From the NCBI GenBank assembly GCA_037127315.1, contig JBBBDQ010001935.1, positions 3,266,501 to 3,330,500 of the forward strand: a DNA stretch of 64,000 nt, in the 5' to 3' direction. The notes under the pieces were generated by a model. The model worked only from the letters and a program-made list of their open reading frames with translations. It did no database searches and had not been told where the DNA came from. The stretch is from Ascarosepion bandense (lineage: Eukaryota > Mollusca > Cephalopoda > Sepiida > Sepiidae). The position numbers and the translations under genes were made by a program. Below, in pieces: positions 54,469 to 63,496 of the stretch (positions are counted from its first letter, which is position 1; each line of letters starts with the position of its first letter).

Positions 54469-55707
54469 ATGGGTGCGTTAGACTCTGCAGAGTCTTCCGA
54501 TCTCATTCGCTTATTTGCACTATACAATCTTACTGCACACCATGACATAAACACACAAGACATAAGGTTATATAGAGACGATGTTCTCATGTTAGTACAA
54601 AATTCTATATATTTTAAAACAGACAAAATAAGAAAACTTATCCACAAAGAATTCAAAAGTTTAAACCTAAAAGTAATAGTCAACATTAATTTAAAAGTAG
54701 TAAACTTCCTCGATGTAACACTCGACTTTGTAAATAATTACCAACCATACATAAAACCTAAAGAATATCCATTATACATCCACCCAAAGTTGAATCACCC
54801 CCCCAAATATAATCAAACATATAACCTCCTCCATAGAATATAGAATTAGTAAAAACTCTTCTAGTGAAGAATTATTTAACAAACATAAAAGTCTTTACAA
54901 TAAGTCCCTAAAAAAAGTGGCTACAAAAATGAAAACATCAAGTATATAACAAACTATAACCATAACAGGAAAAACAGAAAGAGAAAAATCATTTGGTATA
55001 CACCTCCTTTTAACCAAATGGTAAACACTAAGTTAGGGCAGAAGTTCCTCAATTTAATTAAAAAACACTTCCCCACTAACAACCTTCTAAGTAATAATTT
55101 TAACAAAAATACTCTTAAACTAAGTTATAGTTGCACAAATAACCTCGAAAAAATCAAAACAAATAATAATAAATATATGTTAAATCAACAGGTGTATCGA
55201 AATAAAATTAACTACCAAAAAATTAAAGAGGACAACAATAAAAACTTATGCAATTGTAGAAATCCCAATAATTGCCCACTATAAAATAGATGTAAAATAA
55301 ATTCAATTGTCTATCAATGCAATATAACATCAACAGAAAAACCCCACTATAAATAAAGCGTATATCGGATCTACTAAGAACACTTTTAAGCATCGCTGGT
55401 ACATGCACTTAACTTCATTAAAAAACAACTTATATCGAAACCAAACATCCCTTTCTACATATTTTTGAAAATTAAAGAACACAAGACAGAAACCCAAAGT
55501 AAAATGGAAAATCCTGGAAAAAACTAGAACCTGCAACTCGCTTAACGACATCTGCCCTTTATGATTAAGTGAAAAGCAAGACATTCTAAAGTACCCCAAC
55601 AATGGCGAACGATTGAACCGTAGAGACGAATTAGCAGTGTTCTGTAAACATCGAAAATATTTTTCGTTAGAATTCAATGAACAAAAAATACCTCATTCAC
55701 ATTAAAT
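54469..55707 (+). pseudogene. Penelope-like RT/GIY-YIG protein remnant
   Basis: MGALDSAESSDLIRLFALYN, then IRLYRDDVLMLVQN: YRDD is the catalytic Asp pair of the reverse transcriptase palm. It continues KVVNFLDVTLDFVNNYQPYI, KPKEYPLYIHPKLNHPP (54469-54843), then after a stop-rich gap TKLGQKFLNLIKKHFPTNNL, LKLSYSCTNNLEKIKTNNNK, NLCNCRNPNNCPL (55018-55284), then in another frame YIGSTKNTFKHRWYMHLTSL (about 55361-55420; GIY-YIG motif) and NSLNDICPL, DELAVFCKHRKYFSLEFNEQ to 55707. Stops and frameshifts show it is dead. Codons are very A/T-rich. Confidence 0.85.
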
Positions 55708-56084
55708 AATCCCCCCAAAAAAGGTCATTAATATCCATGTTTAATCCTCAAAATAAAAAAAAAACGAACATCGTATAAATAAAAGAAAATAAACTCACAC
55801 AACATTCATAGCAACTTTATTCCATCCACTCATAGATAGTAGTAAAATAAAAAGTATCTACCCTTTCTTAAAAAACCTTACATCCCAATATAAGAATTAC
55901 CCGGACAAAACTAAAAAGTGACCTGTCCAAAACTAAGCTACTCCGCACCCCTCTCCTAACCCAAGGCTGTATCACTATGGCTACAAAATGCTGGCTAAAT
56001 CGTACTAAACTCCCACCACATTCACTTACATATCATATTACCAAAAAATAAATCGTTTTCACCATTTATTTTTCATTTCAACTT

Positions 56085-56140
56085 ATCACCAGATGAAGAG
56101 CAAACGTAGCTCCGAAACGCGAAAATTTTTGTGTCGTGAT
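56085..56140 (+). ncRNA. Hammerhead motif, near-complete (3' end of element)
   Basis: Stem I ATCAC (56085-56089) with GTGAT (56136-56140), 5 of 5. Core CAGATGA (56090-56096), one change from CTGATGA. Stem II GAGC/GCTC around AAACGTA. GAAA (56114-56117). Stem III CGCGAAA/TTTTGTG with G-U pairs. Triplet GTC (56133-56135), predicted cut after 56135. Confidence 0.75.
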
Positions 56141-56173
56141 ACTATGCTTTTATAAACCATTGTAACAACCATT

Positions 56174-56175
<2 letters not shown>

Positions 56176-56221
<46 letters not shown>

Positions 56222-56498
56222 TATTGTAACAACCATTACAATATATATATATATATATATATATAATGTTGTTGCCTTATACAATCCTCGTTTATTAACC
56301 GCCTTCACTGAGACATCGACATTTTTTTTTCTAAAATAAAATCACGCACGTCTTCCGTTTCTTACATTCTGTATTTTTCTTTCTCTTTCCAAAATTGCAT
56401 GGAAATTCGCATTTAATTTGTCATCAATTTAATTTCCTGCAACCTTTGTACACATAACGGGAATGAATTACTGAGTTATAAATCACTGTAACAACCAT

Positions 56499-56540
<42 letters not shown>
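56176..56540 (+). repeat. Three TA runs with duplicated unique flank
   Basis: TA runs at 56176-56216, 56240-56266 and 56502-56538. GTAACAACCATTACAATATA precedes the first two and GTAACAACCATTACTATATA the third, so the flank has been copied along with the runs. Confidence 0.85.
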
Positions 56541-56542
<2 letters not shown>

Positions 56543-56830
56543 AAATATTACAAACTGCTATTTGGTGACTGTTATCGTTGTTTTATGTGAACACAAAATA
56601 AAATCAACTTTGATGGTGGATGTCTTTATGTTAACGTCCCTGTAACCTCTCTGAAAATGGCTCATGCGAGCCAAAAGCTTAGAACCAGCATAATAAAAAA
56701 TATGCGAATGTTGGACAATTTTTGTCTTTATTTTAATCTGAAATTGAAGCCAAAATACGATGTTTAGAACGGCTTATGATTAAACATAATAGACATTCAT
56801 TGTCTGTTATATTTATCAGTATATGTTTAG

Positions 56831-56881
<51 letters not shown>
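56541..56881. other. Retroelement end-like sequence and a MITE end
   Basis: 56650-56680 (CTGAAAATGGCTCATGCGAG CCAAAAGC) looks like a hammerhead with stem II TGGCTC/GAGCCA but two core changes. 56790-56830 matches one end of the MITE at 40959. TA run 56834-56882. Confidence 0.5.
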
Positions 56882-56887
<6 letters not shown>

Positions 56888-57037
56888 GAAATATCGAAAA
56901 TCGATAATCAAAAAAATCGGTTTATAGAAGGAGTGGTCCGATTTTAATCAAATTTGATACACTCATAGACAAAGGCATAAGAAACGATACTCAGAAGTTT
57001 CAAGGCCGCAGTTCTTACAGTAGTGCAAAAAATTGAT

Positions 57038-57088
<51 letters not shown>

Positions 57089-57473
57089 CAAGATGTTTTT
57101 GTGTGTGTCTGTTTATCTGCCTCTATGTCTGTATATGTTTCCGCCCTTTTTTTGCTTCGGGTTTGGCTCTAAGTAGGTATAATTGTAGTTCTTAATCTCA
57201 GCCATGATACCATTTACTCAGAGGACTTATTTAGCCTTCAAAATTCAGTTTACGACGAAAAAACGTATTTGATATCGATACCAGGAAATCAAAATTTGAC
57301 TTACATCCATTCATTTTTCTTTCGGTCTACGGTTTCGCTTTAACTGGAAACAACTATTGCTTTTTAGTCTTTCGTGCCAACGTCCAAAGAGTCTGAGCTC
57401 CAGGACCATGGATTAGTCTTAAAGCTTTCATTACACCCGAGCAACGCCGGGCTATACTGCTAGTATTTCTATA
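56882..57473 (+). mobile_element. Non-autonomous Helitron, 5'-truncated
   Basis: Starts within the body (ATCGAAAATCGATAATC) right after a TA run. Internal TA run 57042-57084. Hairpin CCCGAGCAACGCCGGG and CTAG at 57470-57473 before T. Confidence 0.87.
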
Positions 57474-57531
57474 AAAGTGTTTTTTTACACTTTCATAGTG
57501 TTTTGACCCCAGTTTCGGGGCTATACTGCTA

Positions 57532-57532
<1 letters not shown>
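57474..57532 (+). mobile_element. Second Helitron-type 3' terminus
   Basis: 59 bases after the first terminus a new hairpin CCCCAGTTTCGGGG is followed by the same CTATACTGCTAG (57521-57532) and T. The segment also has AAAGTGTTTTTTTACACTTT, a small palindrome. A TA run follows (57533-57571). Confidence 0.8.
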
Positions 57533-57571
<39 letters not shown>

Positions 57572-57573
<2 letters not shown>

Positions 57574-58125
57574 AGAGTGCGTGGGCTAAATTGTCAACAT
57601 TTTATATCTTTAATTTCCCGCGTTGTTTGTTTTTGATTTTGTCAATTGCACAATGTAGTTAGGTCAGTTTGACAAAGTCTGTGGTAAAAAAGGGCCACCA
57701 TGACACAATTCATTCTGCCAGAAATTTGGAAAATTCAAGCTGTACTGATTGACATTCGTGCCGGAAGCTGCAATATGAACATTTCAGAGTTTTTGAGTTT
57801 TAATCTAAGGACAGAGGATTCGGAAAGATTTTGGAATAATTACGTAGATGTGGCAATTTGGAAAACTGACTCTGATCGTCCTGATAAGAAAAGGACCCCG
57901 GAATTTGTTGGTAAGGGCCTCAGTCTCAAAACGGAAGATTTTATTCAAGTGACTTGAGGTGGTAGTGCTGCCCTGTGTCAAAAGAGTGGCTACTAGTAGA
58001 CCTTATTTCTGGCAACAGGACTCTTCACCATGCTACACAAACAGGGGCAGTGCCGTGCTTAGCAACATCGCCCTCTCCCCTGCAGAATGCAACTTCCGCA
58101 AGAAGATACTGAACCCATAATAAAT
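57572..58125 (+). mobile_element. Mariner-like element with internal deletion (copy 2)
   Basis: Left terminus CCAGAGTGCGTGGGCTAAAT TGTC follows the TA run. Coding starts at 57700: ILPEIWKIQAVLIDIRAGSC, WNNYVDVAIWKTDSDRPDKK, RTPEFVG joined to KGLSLKTEDFIQ, then in the +1 frame LEVVVLPCVKRVATSRPYFW, QQDSSPCYTNRGS, where QQD is the second catalytic Asp. The deletion junction matches copy 1 at 47911. No right terminus found. Confidence 0.85.
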
Positions 58126-58149
58126 AGTATTTGAAACAAAATAACATAT

Positions 58150-58366
58150 TGGGGTAGATAGACTAATTGGAGTAGATAGACTAAACTATCAGCCGTTTCA
58201 CACTCCACCCACGTCTATTGAACAGGTGAAGAGGCTCATCCCTTGTTTCCTGTTTAGAATGTGATTTCCGGCTTTTTCTTTTCCAATCTTTTCACTATTA
58301 CGTAGCCCCCTGCACATCAGTGGCGTTACCGCCTTGCTCGGGGTGATATGATTTTAAAAAAAATAC
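58150..58366 (+). mobile_element. Short retroposon (family T), full length
   Basis: GGAGTAGATAGACTAAACTA, TCACACTCCACCCACGTCTA, GCTCATCCCTTGTTTCCTGT, CCCCCTGCACATCAGTGGCG, TTGCTCGGGGTGATATGATT then A. A TA run follows at 58460-58507. Confidence 0.8.
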
Positions 58367-58456
58367 TCTCGGAACGTAGATATTCCGTGATCACGAAAAA
58401 ACGGCAGAAATCACGGAATCGGCGTTTTGAGGCTATGCGTTACGAACGTTATCCTG

Positions 58457-58499
<43 letters not shown>

Positions 58500-58513
<14 letters not shown>

Positions 58514-59048
58514 AGGATTAATTCAAAGATGTTGAATGGCCATTTCGATATGAAGATCCCCACGGGGGACGACACATCACCTCAGCAACAGAAAAAACCT
58601 TTCAGAAACTGGAGAAAAATTAGTCTACTTTTCCTTTTTAAATAGATTGCAAAGAAATTAAAAAATAAATAATAAAATAAAATAAAATAAAAATAAAAAT
58701 AAAGGGAAAGAAAAAGAAAAAAAAACGAAAAAGAAAAAGAAAAAGATAGAATAAAATCAAATAAATAAGAAAAGAAAAAAAATTGTTTTTATTCTATCTT
58801 TTTCTTTTTCGTTTTCGTTTTCTTTTTTTTTCTTTTTCTTTCCCTTTATTTTTATTTTTCTTTTCTTTTATTTTATTATTTATTTTTTAATTTCTTTGCA
58901 ATCTATTTAAAAAGGAAAAGTAGACTAATTTTTCTCCAGTTTCTGAAAGGTTTTTTCTGTTGCTGAGGTGATGTGTCGTCCCCCGTGGGGATCTTCATAT
59001 CGAAATGGCCATTCAACATCTTTGAATTAATCCTTTTTTAATATATAT
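58500..59048. repeat. Large palindrome, about 250-bp arms
   Basis: Left arm begins TTAAAAAAGGATTAATTCAA, right arm ends TTGAATTAATCCTTTTTTAA. Arms include GGCCATTTCGATATGAAGAT, CCCCACGGGGGACGACACAT and ACCTCAGCAACAG and stay almost identical to about 58640/58920, then become complementary purine (left) and pyrimidine (right) tracts. Central spacer lies around 58765-58790. TA runs flank both ends. No coding recognised. Confidence 0.92.
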
Positions 59049-59189
59049 TTGCTCTGTAATATTTTATTACATGGAGCTCTCTTCCTGTATCATTTTTTAA
59101 TATTAAAATAAATTTTTAATATTAATTAGGATCGGGTTTTTTGGAATTTACCTTCCTGCTTTTTTCCCTTGGATTGAAGTATCTGAATT

Positions 59190-59203
<14 letters not shown>

Positions 59204-59260
<57 letters not shown>
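59204..59260 (+). repeat. TA then GA microsatellite
   Basis: A run, TA run, then GA run. Confidence 0.95.
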
Positions 59261-59462
59261 TTGATAGATGTCTATTTCAACATACAAGTATGATAATAAT
59301 TTTCCAGTTAATCCTCATGATTATTTATTTATTTTTTTTTTTTCATTACAACAGATCTGCGGAGCCAAAGGGCCTTGCTATTTCCCGGGGCCACAAGGCC
59401 CCTAGGGAACTTGCGACTCACCCCAGCGTGATCTGCGGGGGCTCTAAGCTCGGCCCTAAAGA

Positions 59463-59690
59463 GTGAAATTCAGACATGGCTGTCAGACAATTTCTGCGGC
59501 CAGATCGTCAGTTATATTTGGCCACCTATCTCCCCAGACTTGTAACTCCCTCGATCTTGGAGACGCAATTGAGAGAGAAAGACAAACAGAACTCCTTGTA
59601 GCACCAAAGATGAACTGAAGTCTGCATTAATCAACTTAAACAAGGAGACCGTCCAGGGGGAGATGTAGGAGTCTGAAGGTCGGAGCTAAA
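59463..59690 (+). mobile_element. Mariner-like transposase C-terminal fragment
   Basis: EIQTWLSDNFCGQIVSYIWP, PISPDL (the WPPxSPDL block holding the last catalytic acidic residue), then in a shifted frame ERKTNRTPCSTKDELKSALI, NLNKETV. Same family as 47911 and 57572. Confidence 0.8.
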
Positions 59691-59845
59691 ACCTATTGTC
59701 ATTTTATTGAATAAATTTACTCTTAAATATTTGAAGATATTTTTTGTGTAATTTTAGTAAATATATTGACTACAAGAAATGTCAGTGTTATTTTAATTTT
59801 TGCGTAATTTAGATGATATCACGCACTATATATGTATAGAAAATG

Positions 59846-60032
59846 ATTTGTTTAAACATTATTTTTGATCGATACTCGTATTTAAGTAGATATTCTGTTT
59901 ATAATCAAAATATATTTGATTATAAACAGAATATTTACCTAAATACGAGTATCCATCAAAAATAATGTTCAAACAAATCATTTCAAATTGTCGGTTGTTT
60001 ATAACCAGTTTCGTTAATCTTCGTTAGTTTCC

Positions 60033-60037
<5 letters not shown>
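59846..60037. mobile_element. Foldback element, 190 bp
   Basis: ATTTTTGATCGATACTCGTA, TTAAGTAGATATTCTGTTTA and complement TAAACAGAATATTTACCTAA, ATACGAGTATCCATCAAAAA around CAAAATATATTTG. Right end continues AATTGTCGGTTGTTTATAAC, as in 40885-40930. It lacks the tRNA-like centre of the larger copy. Confidence 0.88.
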
Positions 60038-60111
<74 letters not shown>

Positions 60112-60125
60112 GTGTGTGCGTGTTT
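60037..60125 (+). repeat. TA then TG microsatellite
   Basis: TA run to 60073 then TG-rich run with GC variants. Confidence 0.95.
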
Positions 60126-61108
60126 GTACATGTGTGTGTATCTGTGTATGTGGTTTACCTTCTTATTTTATCTAAAATAAACACGTAAATAGTTTTAAAC
60201 CCTTTAAAAATGAAATCAATTCATTTTACTGTGATATTTCCTGCTTATACTTCATTCGAATCGAATATATATATATATGCAAAGTACAAGTGAATCTATG
60301 TGCTATTCTCATTTTCTCACCCGCATATCTACCCGTAAATCTTTGCATAACCTTCCTTACCCTGACTCTCTCTCCCTCTTCACTTGTTCCCTTCACCAGC
60401 TCTTATCCGGGACCTGCAAGAGTCGACACCTCCTCACCAGCAAACAGCTGGCTGCGGTCAGCAAATATTGAAAAAACTCAATACTTCCTAGCGAACGTCA
60501 TATCGAAACAAACGCACCCCCCTTTATTTCGCTTTTTTTTTTGTCATTTTTCCCCTCATTTTTCTATCTTTTTCATTCTGTCGTCCGTCTTTCAGCCTTT
60601 TATATTCTTTACTTGTAAACGATAGACCTACTTTCCGGGGTGAGGTCTGGTTGGATGGGTGGGCAGTAGAGAAGGATTTGGAATATCATTATGGGTTATC
60701 AATGAATGAGGCCTGCAAGGACAAATAAGATTGGAATAACGGAGGAGAAAAGTGAAAGGAAAGAGGAGGAGGTGGAGGAAGATTGTGGGGCAGGAAGTTG
60801 GAGAGAAAGTAGATAGGGAATGGGGAATGAAAACAGAATCGGGAGAGAAACAGACAGGAAGAAAAAAGGGTTGATATTTAAAGGTAAAGAAATAGAGAAT
60901 GTTCGTAGTTAGCGCATGAGCAATCGAAAGTAAAGAACGGGTAGAAGAAAGAGATACTGAGAGAAGAGGCAAAAAAAAAGATGGAGGACTCAAAATGCAG
61001 TGTGAGAACAGCGAAGAACAATAAAATTATGAAAAGTGTGAAAGAAAAAGAATCATCGAAATGAAAAAGTCAGAAGGTTACAAGAGCGAATAAGTTAGAG
61101 ATAAGAAG
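60126..61108. other. No gene; purine-rich second half
   Basis: From about 60620 the plus strand is dominated by A and G. Frames on the opposite strand are compositional. Nothing recognised. Confidence 0.4.
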
Positions 61109-62005
61109 ATCAGTTAAGTGCCATACGTGATACACGCTTGGGCGATCATGTCTCGAAAGAGGCATGACTGACTGGGCAGAAGATTATCCCGCAGTAGGTC
61201 GCCATTGCTTTCTGCGGTAGACTGGTTGCGGACCAAGGCTATAGAACCCAATCTGTCCTGTTATTTGACTCATAGCTAGAAAGGGGAGATATGTATTATA
61301 TTATTATATAGTAATAAGTGGGGGATCGGTTTATTACTTCATAACAATATAAAACTGATCCCCCACTTTATGCCCAGTAGAGGCCTTAATCATATGTTCA
61401 ACTATTATATTCAGTCAGTCAGTTAAGTGCCATACGTGATACACGCTTGAGCGATCATGTCTCGAAAGAGACATGACTGACTGGGCAGAAGATTATCCCG
61501 CAGTAGGTCGCCATTGTTTTTTGCGGTAGACTGGTTGCCGACCAAGGCTATAGAGCCCAATCTGTCCTGTTATTTGATTCATAACAAGAGGGAGAAGAGA
61601 TGTATTCTATTATTATGTAATAATTAGTGGGTGATCAGTTTATTTCTTAATAACAATAGAAAACCGATCCCCCACTTTTTGACCAGAAGTCAATCAGGAT
61701 TCCAACTATTATATTCAGTCAGTCAGTTAAGTGCCATACGTGATACACGCTTGGGCGATCATGTCTCGAAAGAGACATGACTGACTGGGCAGAAGATTAT
61801 CCCGCAGTAAGTTGCCATTGCTTTCTGCGATAGACTGGTTGCCGACCAAATCTGCAAATAACCCAATCTGTCCTGTTATTTAACCCATAACTGGAAAGAA
61901 GAGACGGATTAATACCTTTCCCAAGGGTATTTGCGCGTAAGTGAATGCAATGAATTCAGCTGGCATTTGAACTCGGCTCCCCGATATCCAATGCACCACA
62001 ACGCA
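61109..62005 (-). mobile_element. Trimeric composite SINE A with hairpin linkers
   Basis: Minus strand order: full-length SINE A (62005 to 61717), linker with hairpin (61626-61676), SINE A 3' half (about 61590 to 61413), linker with hairpin (61317-61368), SINE A 3' half (61300 to 61109). AGTTAAGTGCCATACGTGAT occurs at about 61113, 61421 and 61727 (spacing 308 and 306). Each linker starts directly at the GACTGACTGA tail with ATATAATAG and rejoins the SINE at ATGAGTCAAATAACAGGACA. Confidence 0.9.
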
Positions 62006-62720
62006 GAAAAAAGATAAAAAAAAATATAAAAGAATGCATAACAAAAGAAAAGAAAAAAAAACAAGAAAGAAAGCGATAAATATAAGGAAGGAAAAAAGGA
62101 AAGGGTCAAAGATAACGATGAAAAGAAAGAGCAAAAAAATTAAAAAAAGAAAAAGAGAAAGAAAAAAAATAACCTTAAAAATTCGAGAAAAGAAGATCCA
62201 GACAATTAGAAAGAGAAATTAGAAATAATAGAAAAAAAAAAAAGAAAAAATATGAAAGAGAAAATAGCAAGTAAAAAAAGAACATAAGAAAGAGGGAAAA
62301 GGAGAAGAGAAAGAAATACATAGAAACGAAGAAAAAAGAAAACGGAAAAAATGATAGAAAGAAAAAAATATGGGAAAAAAGAAAAAAGAGAAAAAAGAAA
62401 ACAAGAAAAATAAGGGAAAGAAAGAATCCAAAAATAAAGAAAAAATAAGCCAAAGAAAGAAATTCGAGAAAAAAAAGCAAGATAATGTAAATAAATGAAT
62501 AAGAAAGAACAAGAAATAGCAAAAAAGAAATAGAAAGAAAGTTGATTGAAAAAAATTATTTCTATTTACTGACGAAAAACAACACAAAAAGAAATAAAAA
62601 AATATTTAATAAAAATAAAAAAAAAAGAAATGAGTAAGAAATTGAACAAGAAAGAAAGAAAGAAAGAAATTGAGCGAACGAACGAAATAAAGAAAGGGAA
62701 GCAAAAAGAAACATAGCGAA
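62006..62720 (+). repeat. Long purine-rich tract
   Basis: About 700 bases of A/G-dominated sequence (AAAGAAAGAAAA type). Frames on the minus strand (F/S/L-rich) are artefacts. Confidence 0.88.
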
Positions 62721-63383
62721 AGAAACTTGTAGAATAGAGCACCCAAGTTAGTTCGGTGCGAGATGCGACCTAGTTGTATGCATAGCATATAGAGGACACA
62801 TGATGAATTAATACACTGTCTACTGCCCCCCGTTTTGCAACCTCTTCAAATTCAGGTGCCGGTTGATTCTTTAGAAAAAGTTATTAGGTAAAAAAGGGGG
62901 GGGGACTATCCACCCTTTCATGAAGATGTGAGACCCATTGAAGAACCGGAGTTCGGTGATCTGCGACTTGTGACGAAAACTACGCTTAGTATATTCCGGA
63001 CAGCTTGTATGTTTTCTTCTTTTGTGCTGGATGTCACAATATGGTAACAGTGTGGATAGAAGGTCTACAAAAAATTTAAAAACCAACATAACAAAAAGGT
63101 GTGGACACTCACGAGAAAGAGTGTCAGAATATAACACCGATGCTAATGCAATTTAAAAATAGGATATTAACTATAAATGCTCTCTTTGCCTTTTTGTCGA
63201 CAAAGAAAGAAGTAGGACAAATCCTCCTTGAAAGTGTGGGCAAGTACTTTTTTTTTTAATTAGAATGCAATGAGGGAGAAACTTGCAATATTTAGAAATA
63301 TGAACGGATAGAAAAAATTCGAGTCTGAAATAAGATAAGCATTGCAGAAAATGAACAGAGACAAAACAACGCATGAATACATG
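62721..63383. other. No recognised gene
   Basis: Mixed sequence without exon, RNA or known repeat. A G run lies at about 62895-62904. Confidence 0.35.
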
Positions 63384-63496
63384 TCAGTCAATTAAGTGCC
63401 ATACGTAATACACTCTTTAGCCCATCATGTCTCGAAAGACTCACTGGGCAAAAGATTATCCCGCAGTAGGTTGCCATTGCTTTCTGCGGTAAACTG
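63384..63496 (-). mobile_element. SINE family A, 3' fragment at a satellite border
   Basis: GTCAGTCAATTAAGTGCCAT to TTTCTGCGGTAAACTG, then the sequence switches to an 84-bp satellite. Confidence 0.88.

Larger units (their letters stand above)
53935..56160 (+). mobile_element. Penelope-like element with hammerhead motifs at both ends
   Basis: A reverse transcriptase remnant and GIY-YIG remnant (separate entry) lie between two hammerhead-type motifs at 54075-54130 and 56085-56140. A TG/TA array (54162-54245) sits in the 5' part. Both motifs share the stem I sequence (GTCAC/GTGAT and ATCAC/GTGAT) and the phrase GTC-GTGATA, as expected if they belong to terminal repeats of one element. Confidence 0.75.

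Noticed and set aside
62175..62587. Long F/S/L-rich frames on the minus strand
   Set aside because: Composition effect of a purine tract; no start context or homology-like pattern.
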